Notes under the pieces: model-generated
What the model was told of the DNA's origin: nothing
Databases searched by the model: none
Seen by the model: only the letters and a program-made list of their open reading frames with translations
Origin: Stackebrandtia nassauensis DSM 44728
GTDB taxonomy: Bacteria > Actinomycetota > Actinomycetes > Mycobacteriales > Micromonosporaceae
Direction: 5' to 3'
NCBI RefSeq assembly: GCF_000024545.1
Contig: NC_013947.1
Span: 558,001 to 622,000, forward strand
DNA: 64,000 bases
Program-made: the position numbers and the translations under genes
Part shown: piece after piece, positions 43,189-51,321 of the stretch
Numbering within the stretch: position 1 is the first letter of the stretch
Layout of the letters: each line of letters starts with the position of its first letter

Positions 43189-43755
43189 GTGCCCAAACCG
43201 CTGCGCGCCGACGCCCGCCGCAACCGCGAGCGGATCCTCGACGTCGCCGAGGCCGTCTTCGACGCCAAGGGAACCCGGGCATCCACCGAGGACGTCGCCA
43301 GTGGTGCGGGGGTCGGCATCGGGACGGTGTTCCGCCACTTCCCGACCAAGACCGACCTGCTCAAGGCGATCATCGGCCGGGGCGTCGAGCGGATGGCGGC
43401 CCAGATCCAGGTCCTCGTGGACGAGGGCGACCCGGCCACGGCGTTCTTCGAGTTCTTCACCCGCATGGTCGCCGAGGCGTCGTCGAAGAAGACCGTCGTC
43501 GACCTGCTCGGCGAGGCGGCCGAGGACCTGCGCGCCGACAAGCCGATCGGGGTGTGGCGCTCGGCGATCGAGGCCCTGCTGGCCAAGGCCCAGGACGCCG
43601 GTGCGGTGCGCGCCGACGTCCAGCCGCCCGAGGTGCTGGCGCTGCTGCTGGGCACCTGCCAGGCGGCCGTGTCGGCGGGCTGGGACGAGCGACTGCGGGA
43701 CCGCACCCTGGCCATCGTGTTCGACGGCCTGCGGGCGCGCGGCCCGCAGCCCTAG
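43189..43755 (+). CDS. TetR-family transcriptional regulator
   Basis: A 188-residue regulator. The helix-turn-helix is STEDVASGAGVGIGTVFRHFPTK (~32-55). The C-terminal domain resembles the AcrR/SCO4008-like group (FEFFTRMVAEAS). The GTG at 43189 has GAGGAG 5 nt upstream. It likely binds the twin palindromes in its promoter and represses itself and the divergent SnoaL gene. Its stop TAG shares CTAG (43752-43755) with the convergent MFS gene. Confidence 0.9.
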   Translation: MPKPLRADARRNRERILDVAEAVFDAKGTRASTEDVASGAGVGIGTVFRHFPTKTDLLKAIIGRGVERMAAQIQVLVDEGDPATAFFEFFTRMVAEASSKKTVVDLLGEAAEDLRADKPIGVWRSAIEALLAKAQDAGAVRADVQPPEVLALLLGTCQAAVSAGWDERLRDRTLAIVFDGLRARGPQP

Positions 43756-45053
43756 GCGCGCACGGCTTTCAGCTCGCCGGTGTCGTCGGGCAGGTCGGTG
43801 CGCACCGGCCGCACCTCCGGCGTCTCGGCCTCAGCCAGCAGCCGGGCCAGCCGACGTTCCCGGGCCGGTTCGGCGATCAGGTTACCCACCGCGGCCACCA
43901 CGCCGATGACCGCGCCGACGCCCCACAGGCCCGCGCCCAGGTACTCAAGGCCCAGACCGCCCAGCGTCGGGGCGATCATCGTGGACGCCTGGAACGACAG
44001 CGCGAACACCGACTGGTACCGGCCGCGCATGTCCACAGGAGACAGGTCGGCGATCGTCGCCGAGTTCGCGGGCGTCTGCAGCATCTCGCCGAAGGTCCAG
44101 ATCAGCACCGTCAGCATGAACATCGGGACACTGGCCACCAGGCCGGTGGCGCCGACCCCGGCGGCCCAGAACAGACACGACACCGCCAGCACCCGGGAGC
44201 GGCGCTTGCCGTCGACGAGCTTGGGGATGAACAGCTGCCCGGCCACGATGACCACGCCGTTGGTGGCGATGATCCAGCCGTACTCCTGCTGGCTGAGTCC
44301 GGCACCGGTGACCTGAAGCGGCAGCAGCGATTCCAGCAGCATCAGCAGCAGCGCGGGCAGGAACGTCAGGCCCACGAAGGCCAGGAACACCCGGTCGGCG
44401 GCGATGACCCGGATCGAACCGCGCGGCTTGACCCCGGCGGGGTTGTCGGGAACCGGCGACGGGGCGGGCCGGGTCTCGGGGAGCTTGAACAGGATCAGCA
44501 GTCCCGAGGCCGCCACGGCACCGGCGTTGATGAAGAAGATCAGCTGGAAGCTCAGCCCGGCCGCGACGCCCGCCAACAGCGCGGCGCCGGAGAAGCCGAG
44601 GTTGATGGCCCAGTAGTTGAGGGTGTAGGCGCGCACCCGGTCGGCGGGCGGGACCAGGTCGGCGATCATCGCCGAGAACGCGGGCCGGGCCATGTTGAGG
44701 GTGGCGCCCATCGCCGCCAGCAGGGCACCGATGGTCCACACGTTCTGGACGAAGGCCAGCCCGGTCAGCACCGCGACCGAGGAGAAGTTGGACAGCAGCA
44801 GTGTCTTGCGGCGGCCCCACCGGTCGGTCAATACCCCGGACAGCTGGGTCCCCACGACGGCTCCCGCACCCTGGGCGCCGACGAGCATGCCGATCGTGGT
44901 GGGGGTGAAGTCGCGGACCACGCTGAGGTACAGCGTCATGTAGATGAGGACGAAGGAACCCAGCCGGTTGATGAGCGTTACCGTCCACAAGTGCCAGAAG
45001 GCGCGGGGGAGGCCGCCGGTGGTCTCGGTGAACCAGGCACGGACAGTACGCAT
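43752..45053 (-). CDS. MFS drug-efflux transporter
   Basis: A 433-residue, 12-helix major facilitator. Motif A-like GVLTDRWGRRKTLL (~75), the repeat in the second half, and MRGRYQSVFALSF (~335) are visible. It is a close paralogue of the next upstream MFS gene (same PRAFW start, NMARPAF versus NAAFGPAG, MRGRYQ), so both probably derive from a duplication. Export of small hydrophobic drugs is inferred. ATG 45053 has GGAGG upstream. Confidence 0.88.
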   Translation of the reverse strand: MRTVRAWFTETTGGLPRAFWHLWTVTLINRLGSFVLIYMTLYLSVVRDFTPTTIGMLVGAQGAGAVVGTQLSGVLTDRWGRRKTLLLSNFSSVAVLTGLAFVQNVWTIGALLAAMGATLNMARPAFSAMIADLVPPADRVRAYTLNYWAINLGFSGAALLAGVAAGLSFQLIFFINAGAVAASGLLILFKLPETRPAPSPVPDNPAGVKPRGSIRVIAADRVFLAFVGLTFLPALLLMLLESLLPLQVTGAGLSQQEYGWIIATNGVVIVAGQLFIPKLVDGKRRSRVLAVSCLFWAAGVGATGLVASVPMFMLTVLIWTFGEMLQTPANSATIADLSPVDMRGRYQSVFALSFQASTMIAPTLGGLGLEYLGAGLWGVGAVIGVVAAVGNLIAEPARERRLARLLAEAETPEVRPVRTDLPDDTGELKAVRA

Positions 45054-45174
45054 TCGGGCACCTCCGGGGTAAGGGGCTTGGGGCGATAATGTTCATTACA
45101 CGCGAAACAACCCGCGGCTGTCGCGCCGATATGCCGTGTGCTTGCTCACGAACTGTGGCCCGGGTCGCAGCCCA

Positions 45175-46407
45175 TCACGCGGTGACCTTCTCGGACTGAT
45201 CTATCAGGACGGACGCCTCGCGTGCCCGCCGTTTCGTCGCCCGTTCCCGCGCGGGCCCCGCCAGCAGGTGACCGGCCGCGGCCAGGACGCCCACCGCGAA
45301 GATCACCGCCCAGTGCCCGTCGCCCAGGAACTGGAACGTGAAGCCGCCGATCGCCGGGGCCGCGAAGGCCGCCGCCGAATGGGTCAGACTGAAGACGCCC
45401 TGGTACCGGCCCCGCATCCCGTCCGGCGACAGGTCGGCGATCACGGTGGCGTTGGGCGGCGCGGCCATCATGTTGCCGATCGTCCAGATCACCGCGCACA
45501 CCACGTATCCGGTGAACCCGGCGACCAGCCCCACCGCGCCGAAACCGGCCGCGAAGAACGCCAGCGCCATCGCCAGTGCCGTCGCCTTGGAGAACCGGGT
45601 GGTCAGCTTGGGGACGATCAGCTGACCGCCGATGATCATCGCCGATCCGATGGCCAGCACGACACCGTAGTCGCTTTCGGACAGTCCATCCCGGGTCATC
45701 GCCAACGGCAGCGTCGTCTGCGCCTGCGCCCACACGAAGGACTGCAGGAACACCAGCGACACGAACGTCATGTACACGCCGTCGCGCCACACGTCCACGA
45801 ACCGCCCCCGGTGTACCGGCTCAGCACCAGAACGCTTGTGCCGCAAGGTCTCCGGCACCGCCAGCAGGATCAGCACCCCGGCCAGCAACGCGGTGCCCGC
45901 GTCCAGCCAGAACAGCAGCGAATACGAGAACTGCGCCAGGAAACCCGCCAGCAGGCTCGCCGCGCCCATGCCCAGGTTGATCGCCCAGAACATCAGGTTG
46001 AACGCCCGGTCGCGATCCTCGGGCCGCAGCACGTCGGCCATGGCCGCGATCCCCGCCGGTCCGAAGGCCGCGTTGGCGAACCCGAACACCGCCACGAACA
46101 CCGCGATCCACACCGGATCGGTCAACTGGCCCAGCGTCGCCAGCGCGACCGCCGAGACCCCGGCACTGGCCACCATCGTCGGCTTGCGGCCGATCCGGTC
46201 GGCACACACCCCGCCCACCAGCACCCCGGCCGCGCCGCCGATCCCGAACAGGCCCACGATCAGCCCGGCCCGCGACTCGGTGAGCCCCCGCTGCGCCGTC
46301 AGGTACAGCGTCATGATGATGACGACGAAACCACCGGCCTTGGAGATCAGCAGCGCCGACCAGATGATCCAGAAGGCGCGGGGGAGTCGGGCGGGGCGGG
46401 GCGACAT
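45175..46407 (-). CDS. MFS drug-efflux transporter (paralogue of the next gene)
   Basis: A 410-residue, 12-helix major facilitator: GGVCADRIGRKPTM (motif A), GFANAAFGPAGIA, and MRGRYQGVFSLTHS. AAGGAG is 6 nt before the ATG at 46407. Same strand as the paralogue, 121-nt gap. The tandem pair suggests duplication followed by divergence of substrate. Confidence 0.88.
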   Translation of the reverse strand: MSPRPARLPRAFWIIWSALLISKAGGFVVIIMTLYLTAQRGLTESRAGLIVGLFGIGGAAGVLVGGVCADRIGRKPTMVASAGVSAVALATLGQLTDPVWIAVFVAVFGFANAAFGPAGIAAMADVLRPEDRDRAFNLMFWAINLGMGAASLLAGFLAQFSYSLLFWLDAGTALLAGVLILLAVPETLRHKRSGAEPVHRGRFVDVWRDGVYMTFVSLVFLQSFVWAQAQTTLPLAMTRDGLSESDYGVVLAIGSAMIIGGQLIVPKLTTRFSKATALAMALAFFAAGFGAVGLVAGFTGYVVCAVIWTIGNMMAAPPNATVIADLSPDGMRGRYQGVFSLTHSAAAFAAPAIGGFTFQFLGDGHWAVIFAVGVLAAAGHLLAGPARERATKRRAREASVLIDQSEKVTA

Positions 46408-46572
46408 TCAGTACTCCTTACGGCCGCTGGTCAACCTATCGCCGCCGCGTCGCGCGAAGCCAACGCATTTCCACTGGTCAGACTGTGATCTGCGCTGTGA
46501 ACGAGCCGGTCGCGCAGCGTCAACCGGCCACCTGTCTTCGTCCCAGCAGACGGATCAGGCAGGATCGAGCCC

Positions 46573-47325
46573 ATGACCGCTACTTTGGTGCTGCTGCGAC
46601 ACGGCGAAAGCGAATGGAACGCCAAGAACCTGTTCACCGGCTGGGTCGACGTCGACCTGACCGCCAAGGGCGAGGACGAGGCCCGGCGCGGCGGCGCGCT
46701 GCTGGTCGAGAACGACCTGCTGCCCGACGTCGTCCACACCTCCCGGCAGCGTCGCGCCATCCGCACCGCCGAGATCTCGCTGCACGCCTGCGACCGGCAC
46801 TGGATCGACGTCAAGCGGTCCTGGCGGCTCAACGAACGCCACTACGGTGCGCTGCAAGGGAAGAACAAGGCCGAGACCCTCGCCCAGTACGGCGAGGAAC
46901 AGTTCATGACCTGGCGCCGCTCCTACGACGTCCCGCCGCCGCCCATCGACCGCGACGACGAGTACTCCCAGGCCGACGACCCGCGTTACGCCGAACTCCC
47001 GCCGGAGCTGGCGCCGCTGACCGAATGCCTCAAGGACGTGCTGGACCGGTCGCTGCCGTACTGGTACGACAGCATCGTCCCCGACCTGAAGGCCGGCAAG
47101 ACCGTGCTGGTCGCCGCGCACGGCAACTCGCTGCGGGCCCTGGTCAAGCACCTGGACGGCATCTCCGACGCCGAGATCTCCAAGCTCAACATTCCCACCG
47201 GGATGCCGCTGCGCTACGACCTCGACCTGGACACGATGCGGCCGCTGAAGACCGGCGGCGTGTACCTCGACCCGGAGGCCGCCGAGAAGGCCGCCGCCGC
47301 GGTTGCCGCCCAGGGTAAGAAGTAG
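46573..47325 (+). CDS. gpmA: 2,3-bisphosphoglycerate-dependent phosphoglycerate mutase
   Basis: A 250-residue dPGM glycolytic enzyme that interconverts 3- and 2-phosphoglycerate. The phospho-His motif is [10 protein letters not shown] (His10), with [14 protein letters not shown] (~84) and [14 protein letters not shown] (~180) carrying the second His. Length is standard. AGGA precedes the ATG. It is convergent with the ECF41 sigma gene after a 3-nt gap. Confidence 0.95.
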   Translation: MTATLVLLRHGESEWNAKNLFTGWVDVDLTAKGEDEARRGGALLVENDLLPDVVHTSRQRRAIRTAEISLHACDRHWIDVKRSWRLNERHYGALQGKNKAETLAQYGEEQFMTWRRSYDVPPPPIDRDDEYSQADDPRYAELPPELAPLTECLKDVLDRSLPYWYDSIVPDLKAGKTVLVAAHGNSLRALVKHLDGISDAEISKLNIPTGMPLRYDLDLDTMRPLKTGGVYLDPEAAEKAAAAVAAQGKK

Positions 47326-47328
47326 CGC

Positions 47329-48243
47329 TCAGCCCGTCGTCCAGGCGCGCAGCTTGTCGGGGTTGCGCACCGCCCAGATCCGGGTGACCCGGTCGTCGGC
47401 GACCTCGAACGCGCACACCGAGACGATGACGCCGTCCTGCGACACCACCAGGCCGGGCTGGCCGTTGACCGTGCGCTCCAGCAGCGTCACGCCCGCCGAC
47501 TTGCCGCCGAACTTGGTGAAGAAGGTCGCGATCCGCTCGGCGCCCTCGATCGGGCGCAGTGCCGCCCGGACCTTGCCGCCGCCGTCGGCGACCATCGTCG
47601 CCTCGGCGTCGAGCAGGCCGATGAGGGCGCCGATGTCGTTGGCCTCCCACGCCTGCTTGACCTGCTTGACGATGCCGCGATGCTTGGCCGGGGCCACGGC
47701 CGGAACCGGTCGCGGCGCGTCGAGGCGATGCCGGGCCGAGGACGCCAGTTTGCGGCACGCCGCCGGGCTGCGGCCCACGATCTCGGCGACTTCCGCGAAC
47801 CGGTAGCCGAACACGTCGTGCAGGACGAACGCCACCCGCTCGGCCGGGGTCATCGACTCCAGCACCACCATGAAGGCCATGTTCACCGACTCGTCGAGCG
47901 TGACCCGGTCGGCCGGGTCGACGGGGGTGCCGCCACTGGTCCACTCCCGACGGTCCGGCAGCGGTTCCGGCAGCCACTCGCCCACGTAGCGCTCCCGGCG
48001 GGCCCGCGCCGAACCGAGCACGTCCAGACAGATGCGCCCCGCGACGGTCGTCAGCCAGGCGCCCGGCGACACGACGGCCTCCCGCCGCTGCCGCGACATC
48101 GCGAACCAGCGCGCGTACGCCTCCTGCACCACGTCCTCGGCCTCGGCCAGCGAACCCAGCAGCCGGTACGCCAGATTGGTCAGCTGCCGCCGCTCGCCCA
48201 TGATCACGTCCAGGCCCGGCTCCGGCAGGTCGATGGTGCTCAC
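47329..48243 (-). CDS. ECF41-group RNA polymerase sigma factor with fused SnoaL-like domain
   Basis: A 304-residue sigma factor. Region 2 (ERRQLTNLAYRLLGSLAEAEDVVQEAYARW) and region 4 (MTPAERVAFVLHDVFGYRFAEVAEIVGRS) are joined to a C-terminal SnoaL-like domain. The hallmarks of the ECF41 group are present: WLPEPL in the linker (~90), DGGGK (~219) and NPDKL near the end (~293). In ECF41 the fused domain replaces an anti-sigma factor. The GTG at 48243 is preferred to ATG 48282 because the predicted -10 (48285-48288) would place the transcript start at or beyond that ATG. Targets are the genes divergently transcribed from 48394. Confidence 0.9.
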   Translation of the reverse strand: MSTIDLPEPGLDVIMGERRQLTNLAYRLLGSLAEAEDVVQEAYARWFAMSRQRREAVVSPGAWLTTVAGRICLDVLGSARARRERYVGEWLPEPLPDRREWTSGGTPVDPADRVTLDESVNMAFMVVLESMTPAERVAFVLHDVFGYRFAEVAEIVGRSPAACRKLASSARHRLDAPRPVPAVAPAKHRGIVKQVKQAWEANDIGALIGLLDAEATMVADGGGKVRAALRPIEGAERIATFFTKFGGKSAGVTLLERTVNGQPGLVVSQDGVIVSVCAFEVADDRVTRIWAVRNPDKLRAWTTG

Positions 48244-48284
48244 AGTGCCCCGGTTCCCTTCCTCGTATTCATCCACGCCCATAG

Positions 48285-48349
48285 GACAATCCGCCGCCCC
48301 GAAATGTGACGTCGGCCGCGCACCTCACATTTCGGCCCGGTACGTCGTC
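48285..48349. promoter_or_regulatory. Divergent ECF41-type promoters in a shared inverted repeat
   Basis: CCGAAATGTGA (48299-48309) and TCACATTTCGG (48325-48335) form an 11-bp inverted repeat with a 15-nt spacer. Each arm supplies a -35-like TCACA: plus strand TCACA (48325-48329)-N16-CGTC (48346-48349); minus strand TCACA (48309-48305)-N16-TGTC (48288-48285). As I recall, the ECF41 consensus is TGTCACA-N16-CGTC. This would drive the sigma gene itself and the downstream pair. Confidence 0.6.
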
Positions 48350-48393
48350 GGACCAGACGAGACACCACGCCGGATGGAGAAGGGAATCCCTCG

Positions 48394-48807
48394 ATGTTCA
48401 CGACCGGGACGACGACCAAGCCGGGCAGTCTGAAACTACTGCGCCTGGCGATCACGCTGCAGACGCTGTCGGTGTTCGCCACCCCCGTCACAGCCGGGCT
48501 GCTGCTGACGACGCCGAGCGGACACGTGCTGCACAGCGGCTCGTCCTACACGTTGTTCTTCGTCACGCTTTTCCACCTGATCGCCGCGATCCTGGCCTGG
48601 CGTCCGGGCGGCGGCTCCGCCACACCCGTGGCGGCCGCGGCCGGGTTCTTCGCACTCACGCTGGCGCAGGTGTTCATCGGCATCGCGCACCTGACGACCG
48701 TGCACGTCCCGCTGGGCGTGCTGCTGTTCGGCCTCAGCGTGCTCCAGCTGGCCTGGGTGTGGAACCTCCGCCGTGCCGACCGAATCCGAGAAGGGAAACC
48801 AGCATGA
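48394..48807 (+). CDS. Small four-helix membrane protein, ECF41-controlled
   Basis: A 137-residue integral membrane protein with four hydrophobic helices (~18-40, 50-67, 78-98, 105-122) and a basic C-terminus (RRADRIREGK). No family recognised. GAGAAGGG precedes the ATG. It is the first gene after the predicted ECF41 promoter and overlaps the CMD gene by 4 nt (ATGA), so its function is probably linked to that protein. Confidence 0.8.
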   Translation: MFTTGTTTKPGSLKLLRLAITLQTLSVFATPVTAGLLLTTPSGHVLHSGSSYTLFFVTLFHLIAAILAWRPGGGSATPVAAAAGFFALTLAQVFIGIAHLTTVHVPLGVLLFGLSVLQLAWVWNLRRADRIREGKPA

Positions 48808-49310
48808 CCACCACCGCGACAACCGAGACCGGCGAGATCACCTCGCGCCTGCCCGACCTCACGAAAGAGTTCCCCGAACTGGCGGCGCTGTCGGGCGCGC
48901 TGCACAAGGCCATCCGCGACAGCCCGGTTCCGCAGACCACCATCAGGCTGGCGCTGCTGCGGGCCGCGCAGATCGTCGGCAGCACTTACCACACCATTCG
49001 CATGACCGCCGAGATGCGCAAGGCCGACGAGACCGAGGAGCGGATCACCGCCGTGGCGACCTGGCAGGGAGCCCCCTACTTCACCGACGCCGAACGCGTC
49101 GCGCTGGAGCTGGCCGAGGCCGTCCTCACCCCGAACCCGTTCGGCGAGCGCGTTTCCGACGAGCTGTTCGCCAGGGCCTCGGTCCACTACGACGACAGGG
49201 CGATGTGGGCGCTGACGATCGCGCTGGGTCAGCTGTGCCTGTTCATCCCGGTGGCCGTCATCGCCAAACCGATCCCGGGCCGCCCCTTCGGCAAGAACTA
49301 CAGTCGCTAG
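48804..49310 (+). CDS. Carboxymuconolactone decarboxylase-like (AhpD-fold) protein lacking redox cysteines
   Basis: A 168-residue protein with the AhpD/CMD helical pattern (RLALLRAAQIVGSTYHTIRM, ERITAVATWQGAPYFTDAERVALELAEAV). In AhpD-like relatives, including most ECF41 targets, the segment is GCxYCxxxH; here it is GSTYHTIRM, so both redox cysteines are absent and the usual disulfide chemistry is not possible. CMD-type genes are the classic partners of ECF41 sigma factors. It ends in CTAG shared with the convergent CGNR gene. Confidence 0.85.
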   Translation: MTTTATTETGEITSRLPDLTKEFPELAALSGALHKAIRDSPVPQTTIRLALLRAAQIVGSTYHTIRMTAEMRKADETEERITAVATWQGAPYFTDAERVALELAEAVLTPNPFGERVSDELFARASVHYDDRAMWALTIALGQLCLFIPVAVIAKPIPGRPFGKNYSR

Positions 49311-49882
49311 CGACCTGTCTCGCCGGCGCGACGTTTACGGTAGGCCGCGGTCTTGGCGCGAGCGGTACAACCGGAACTGCAGTACCGACGGGAGCCGTTG
49401 CGCGTGAGATCTATGTAGACGGCCTCGCACTGGTGTGCCTCACAGCTGCCGAAACGCTCTACTCCGTACCCGTCCACGATCAGGGCCACCGCACTGGCGA
49501 ATTCGCCGCCCATGGATTCGACGGGTGTCTCGCCGTCCCCGTCGAAGTGGATGTGGAACGGCTGGTCCATGTCGTCGACCAGGTATGGGCGCGCCCGATA
49601 GCGCTCGATCATGTCGTTGACGCGTGCCGCCATGACCGACGGCGACGGGGCCGTGATGGCGTCGCGCAGCGCCCAGGCCAGTGCGGTCAGCCGCGTCTCC
49701 ACGTCGGACACGGCCCGGATGTCGGCGGCTGACCGCGAATCCAGCAGCGCGGTGAATGCGTCCGCCAGTCGGCCTTCGGGCAGCCTCGGCAGTTCGCTGC
49801 CGCCCCGCCAACGTGGCGTCACCAGATTGACCAGTTCGGTGATGAGTGGCGCCAGCCGAATGACGTTATGGGCTATCTCCAT
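49307..49882 (-). CDS. CGNR zinc-finger (ABATE domain) regulator
   Basis: A 191-residue putative transcription regulator. The N-terminal helical ABATE-like domain is followed by a C-terminal zinc finger: SCEAHQCEAVYIDLTRNGSRRYCSSGC (four Cys in Cx4C...Cx3C), with TARAKTAAYRKRR replacing the family's CGNR-K-R pattern. Basic tail fits DNA binding. ATG 49882 is the only start before the domain that avoids a spurious extension into the divergent MFS gene. Likely target: the MFS gene starting 66 nt away on the other strand. Confidence 0.82.
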   Translation of the reverse strand: MEIAHNVIRLAPLITELVNLVTPRWRGGSELPRLPEGRLADAFTALLDSRSAADIRAVSDVETRLTALAWALRDAITAPSPSVMAARVNDMIERYRARPYLVDDMDQPFHIHFDGDGETPVESMGGEFASAVALIVDGYGVERFGSCEAHQCEAVYIDLTRNGSRRYCSSGCTARAKTAAYRKRRAGETGR

Positions 49883-49947
49883 TTGACAGGTAACATCCTT
49901 CCGTGATGTTATGTCCAAACCTTGGTTAGATGGTAACGGAGGTTGTC

Positions 49948-51225
49948 GTGTTCGGTTCATATCGTCGCTTGTTCGCCCGGCCCGGTGTCATGGGCATGAC
50001 CGGATTGAGTCTCTCCGTCAAGCTCGGGCCGCCGACGCTCAGCCTGGCCCTGTTGCTGGTGGTCTTCGACGACACCGGCTCCTACGCGGTGGCCGGACTG
50101 ACGCTCACCGGTCACGCTCTCGCACTGGCCCTGTGCGCGCCACTGGGAGGGCGGCTGGTCGACCGGTTCAGTCCTCGCAAGGTGCTGCCGCCGTATCTGC
50201 TCGTCCACGCCGCCGCGTACACCCTGGTGCTGCTGAGCATCCACCTCCCGGTGCCCGCGCCGCTGGTCGTGGCCGCCGCCGCCGTGCTCGGCGCCACCAG
50301 CCCTCCGGCGGGCGCCGTCATCCGGGGAGCCTGGCCCCGACTGGTGGCCCCCGGGTCGTTGAACACCGCCTACGCGTTGGACAACGCGATCAACGAACTC
50401 ATGTTCATCGCCGGGCCGGTGCTGGTGGCCGGGTTGCTGCTGGTCATGCCCGCCAGCGCGATCATCATCGTGACCGGGACGGTGTTCCTGGCGGCCGTGG
50501 CCGCCGTGACGATGTCCCGCGTGGTGCGCACCGCGGCTCCGGGGGCGCCGACGGGCGACGGCCCGTCCCGCGGCAGACTGACGCGCCTGGTCGGGCCGCT
50601 GGCGCACCGGCCCACGCTGATCCTGCTGTTCATCGCCGCCCTGGGCACCTTCACCTTCGGCAGTCTGCGGGTCGCGATGGTGGCCTCGGCCACCGTGCTC
50701 GGTTCGGCGGGGGCGGCCGGGATCTTCGCCGGACTCCTGTCGGCCGGCACCCTCGCCGCCGGACTCGGGTACGGCGGCCGGCACTGGTCCATCACCGGTC
50801 GCCGACTGCTGGGAATACTGTTCGCCGCCGATTGCGTGCTGCTGTTCGCCGGGGTGTTCGACGTCGGCTACCTGTGGCTGGCGGTCGTCATCACGGCGAT
50901 CGGTGCGGTGTCCGGTCCGCGCGACACCCTGATACCCGTCATTCTCACCGAACACGCGCCGGCCACCGCCCGCACCGAGGTCTTCGCCTGGCTCAACACC
51001 TTCATGTGGATCGGCTACGGCCTGGGCACCGCCGTCGCGGGTCAGCTGACCGGCCCGAAGGATTCCGGAGCTGCGGCATTCGTCACCGCCGGGATCGTCG
51101 CGGCCGGTGGCATACTCGTGTCGGCCCTGCTGCCCCGCGCGACAACCGCGCCCGATCCGGCTGAACGCTCCGGCGAGAGTGGCGAAGTACTCGTCGAGCA
51201 CGCGGAATCCCGCGGTCGCCGTTGA
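49948..51225 (+). CDS. MFS transporter
   Basis: A 425-residue, 12-helix transporter with motif A-like GGRLVDRFSPRKVL (~68). The GTG at 49948 is chosen: GGAGG (49938-49942) is 5 nt upstream, whereas ATG 49930 has none. The C-terminal ~30 residues are charged. Divergent from the CGNR regulator, which probably controls it. Substrate unknown. Confidence 0.88.
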   Translation: MFGSYRRLFARPGVMGMTGLSLSVKLGPPTLSLALLLVVFDDTGSYAVAGLTLTGHALALALCAPLGGRLVDRFSPRKVLPPYLLVHAAAYTLVLLSIHLPVPAPLVVAAAAVLGATSPPAGAVIRGAWPRLVAPGSLNTAYALDNAINELMFIAGPVLVAGLLLVMPASAIIIVTGTVFLAAVAAVTMSRVVRTAAPGAPTGDGPSRGRLTRLVGPLAHRPTLILLFIAALGTFTFGSLRVAMVASATVLGSAGAAGIFAGLLSAGTLAAGLGYGGRHWSITGRRLLGILFAADCVLLFAGVFDVGYLWLAVVITAIGAVSGPRDTLIPVILTEHAPATARTEVFAWLNTFMWIGYGLGTAVAGQLTGPKDSGAAAFVTAGIVAAGGILVSALLPRATTAPDPAERSGESGEVLVEHAESRGRR

Positions 51226-51309
51226 CGGCCGGGCGGTCACCGTCGAAGCAGGACGGGTCTTGTTCATCTCTTGTTTACTCGCAGCTAGGGTTTTGCCCGC
51301 TCATCTGGC

Positions 51310-51315
51310 TACCCT
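51310..51315 (+). promoter_or_regulatory. -10 element for leaderless senX3
   Basis: TACCCT, 6 nt before the GTG at 51322. Confidence 0.4.
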
Positions 51316-51321
51316 CGGGGT

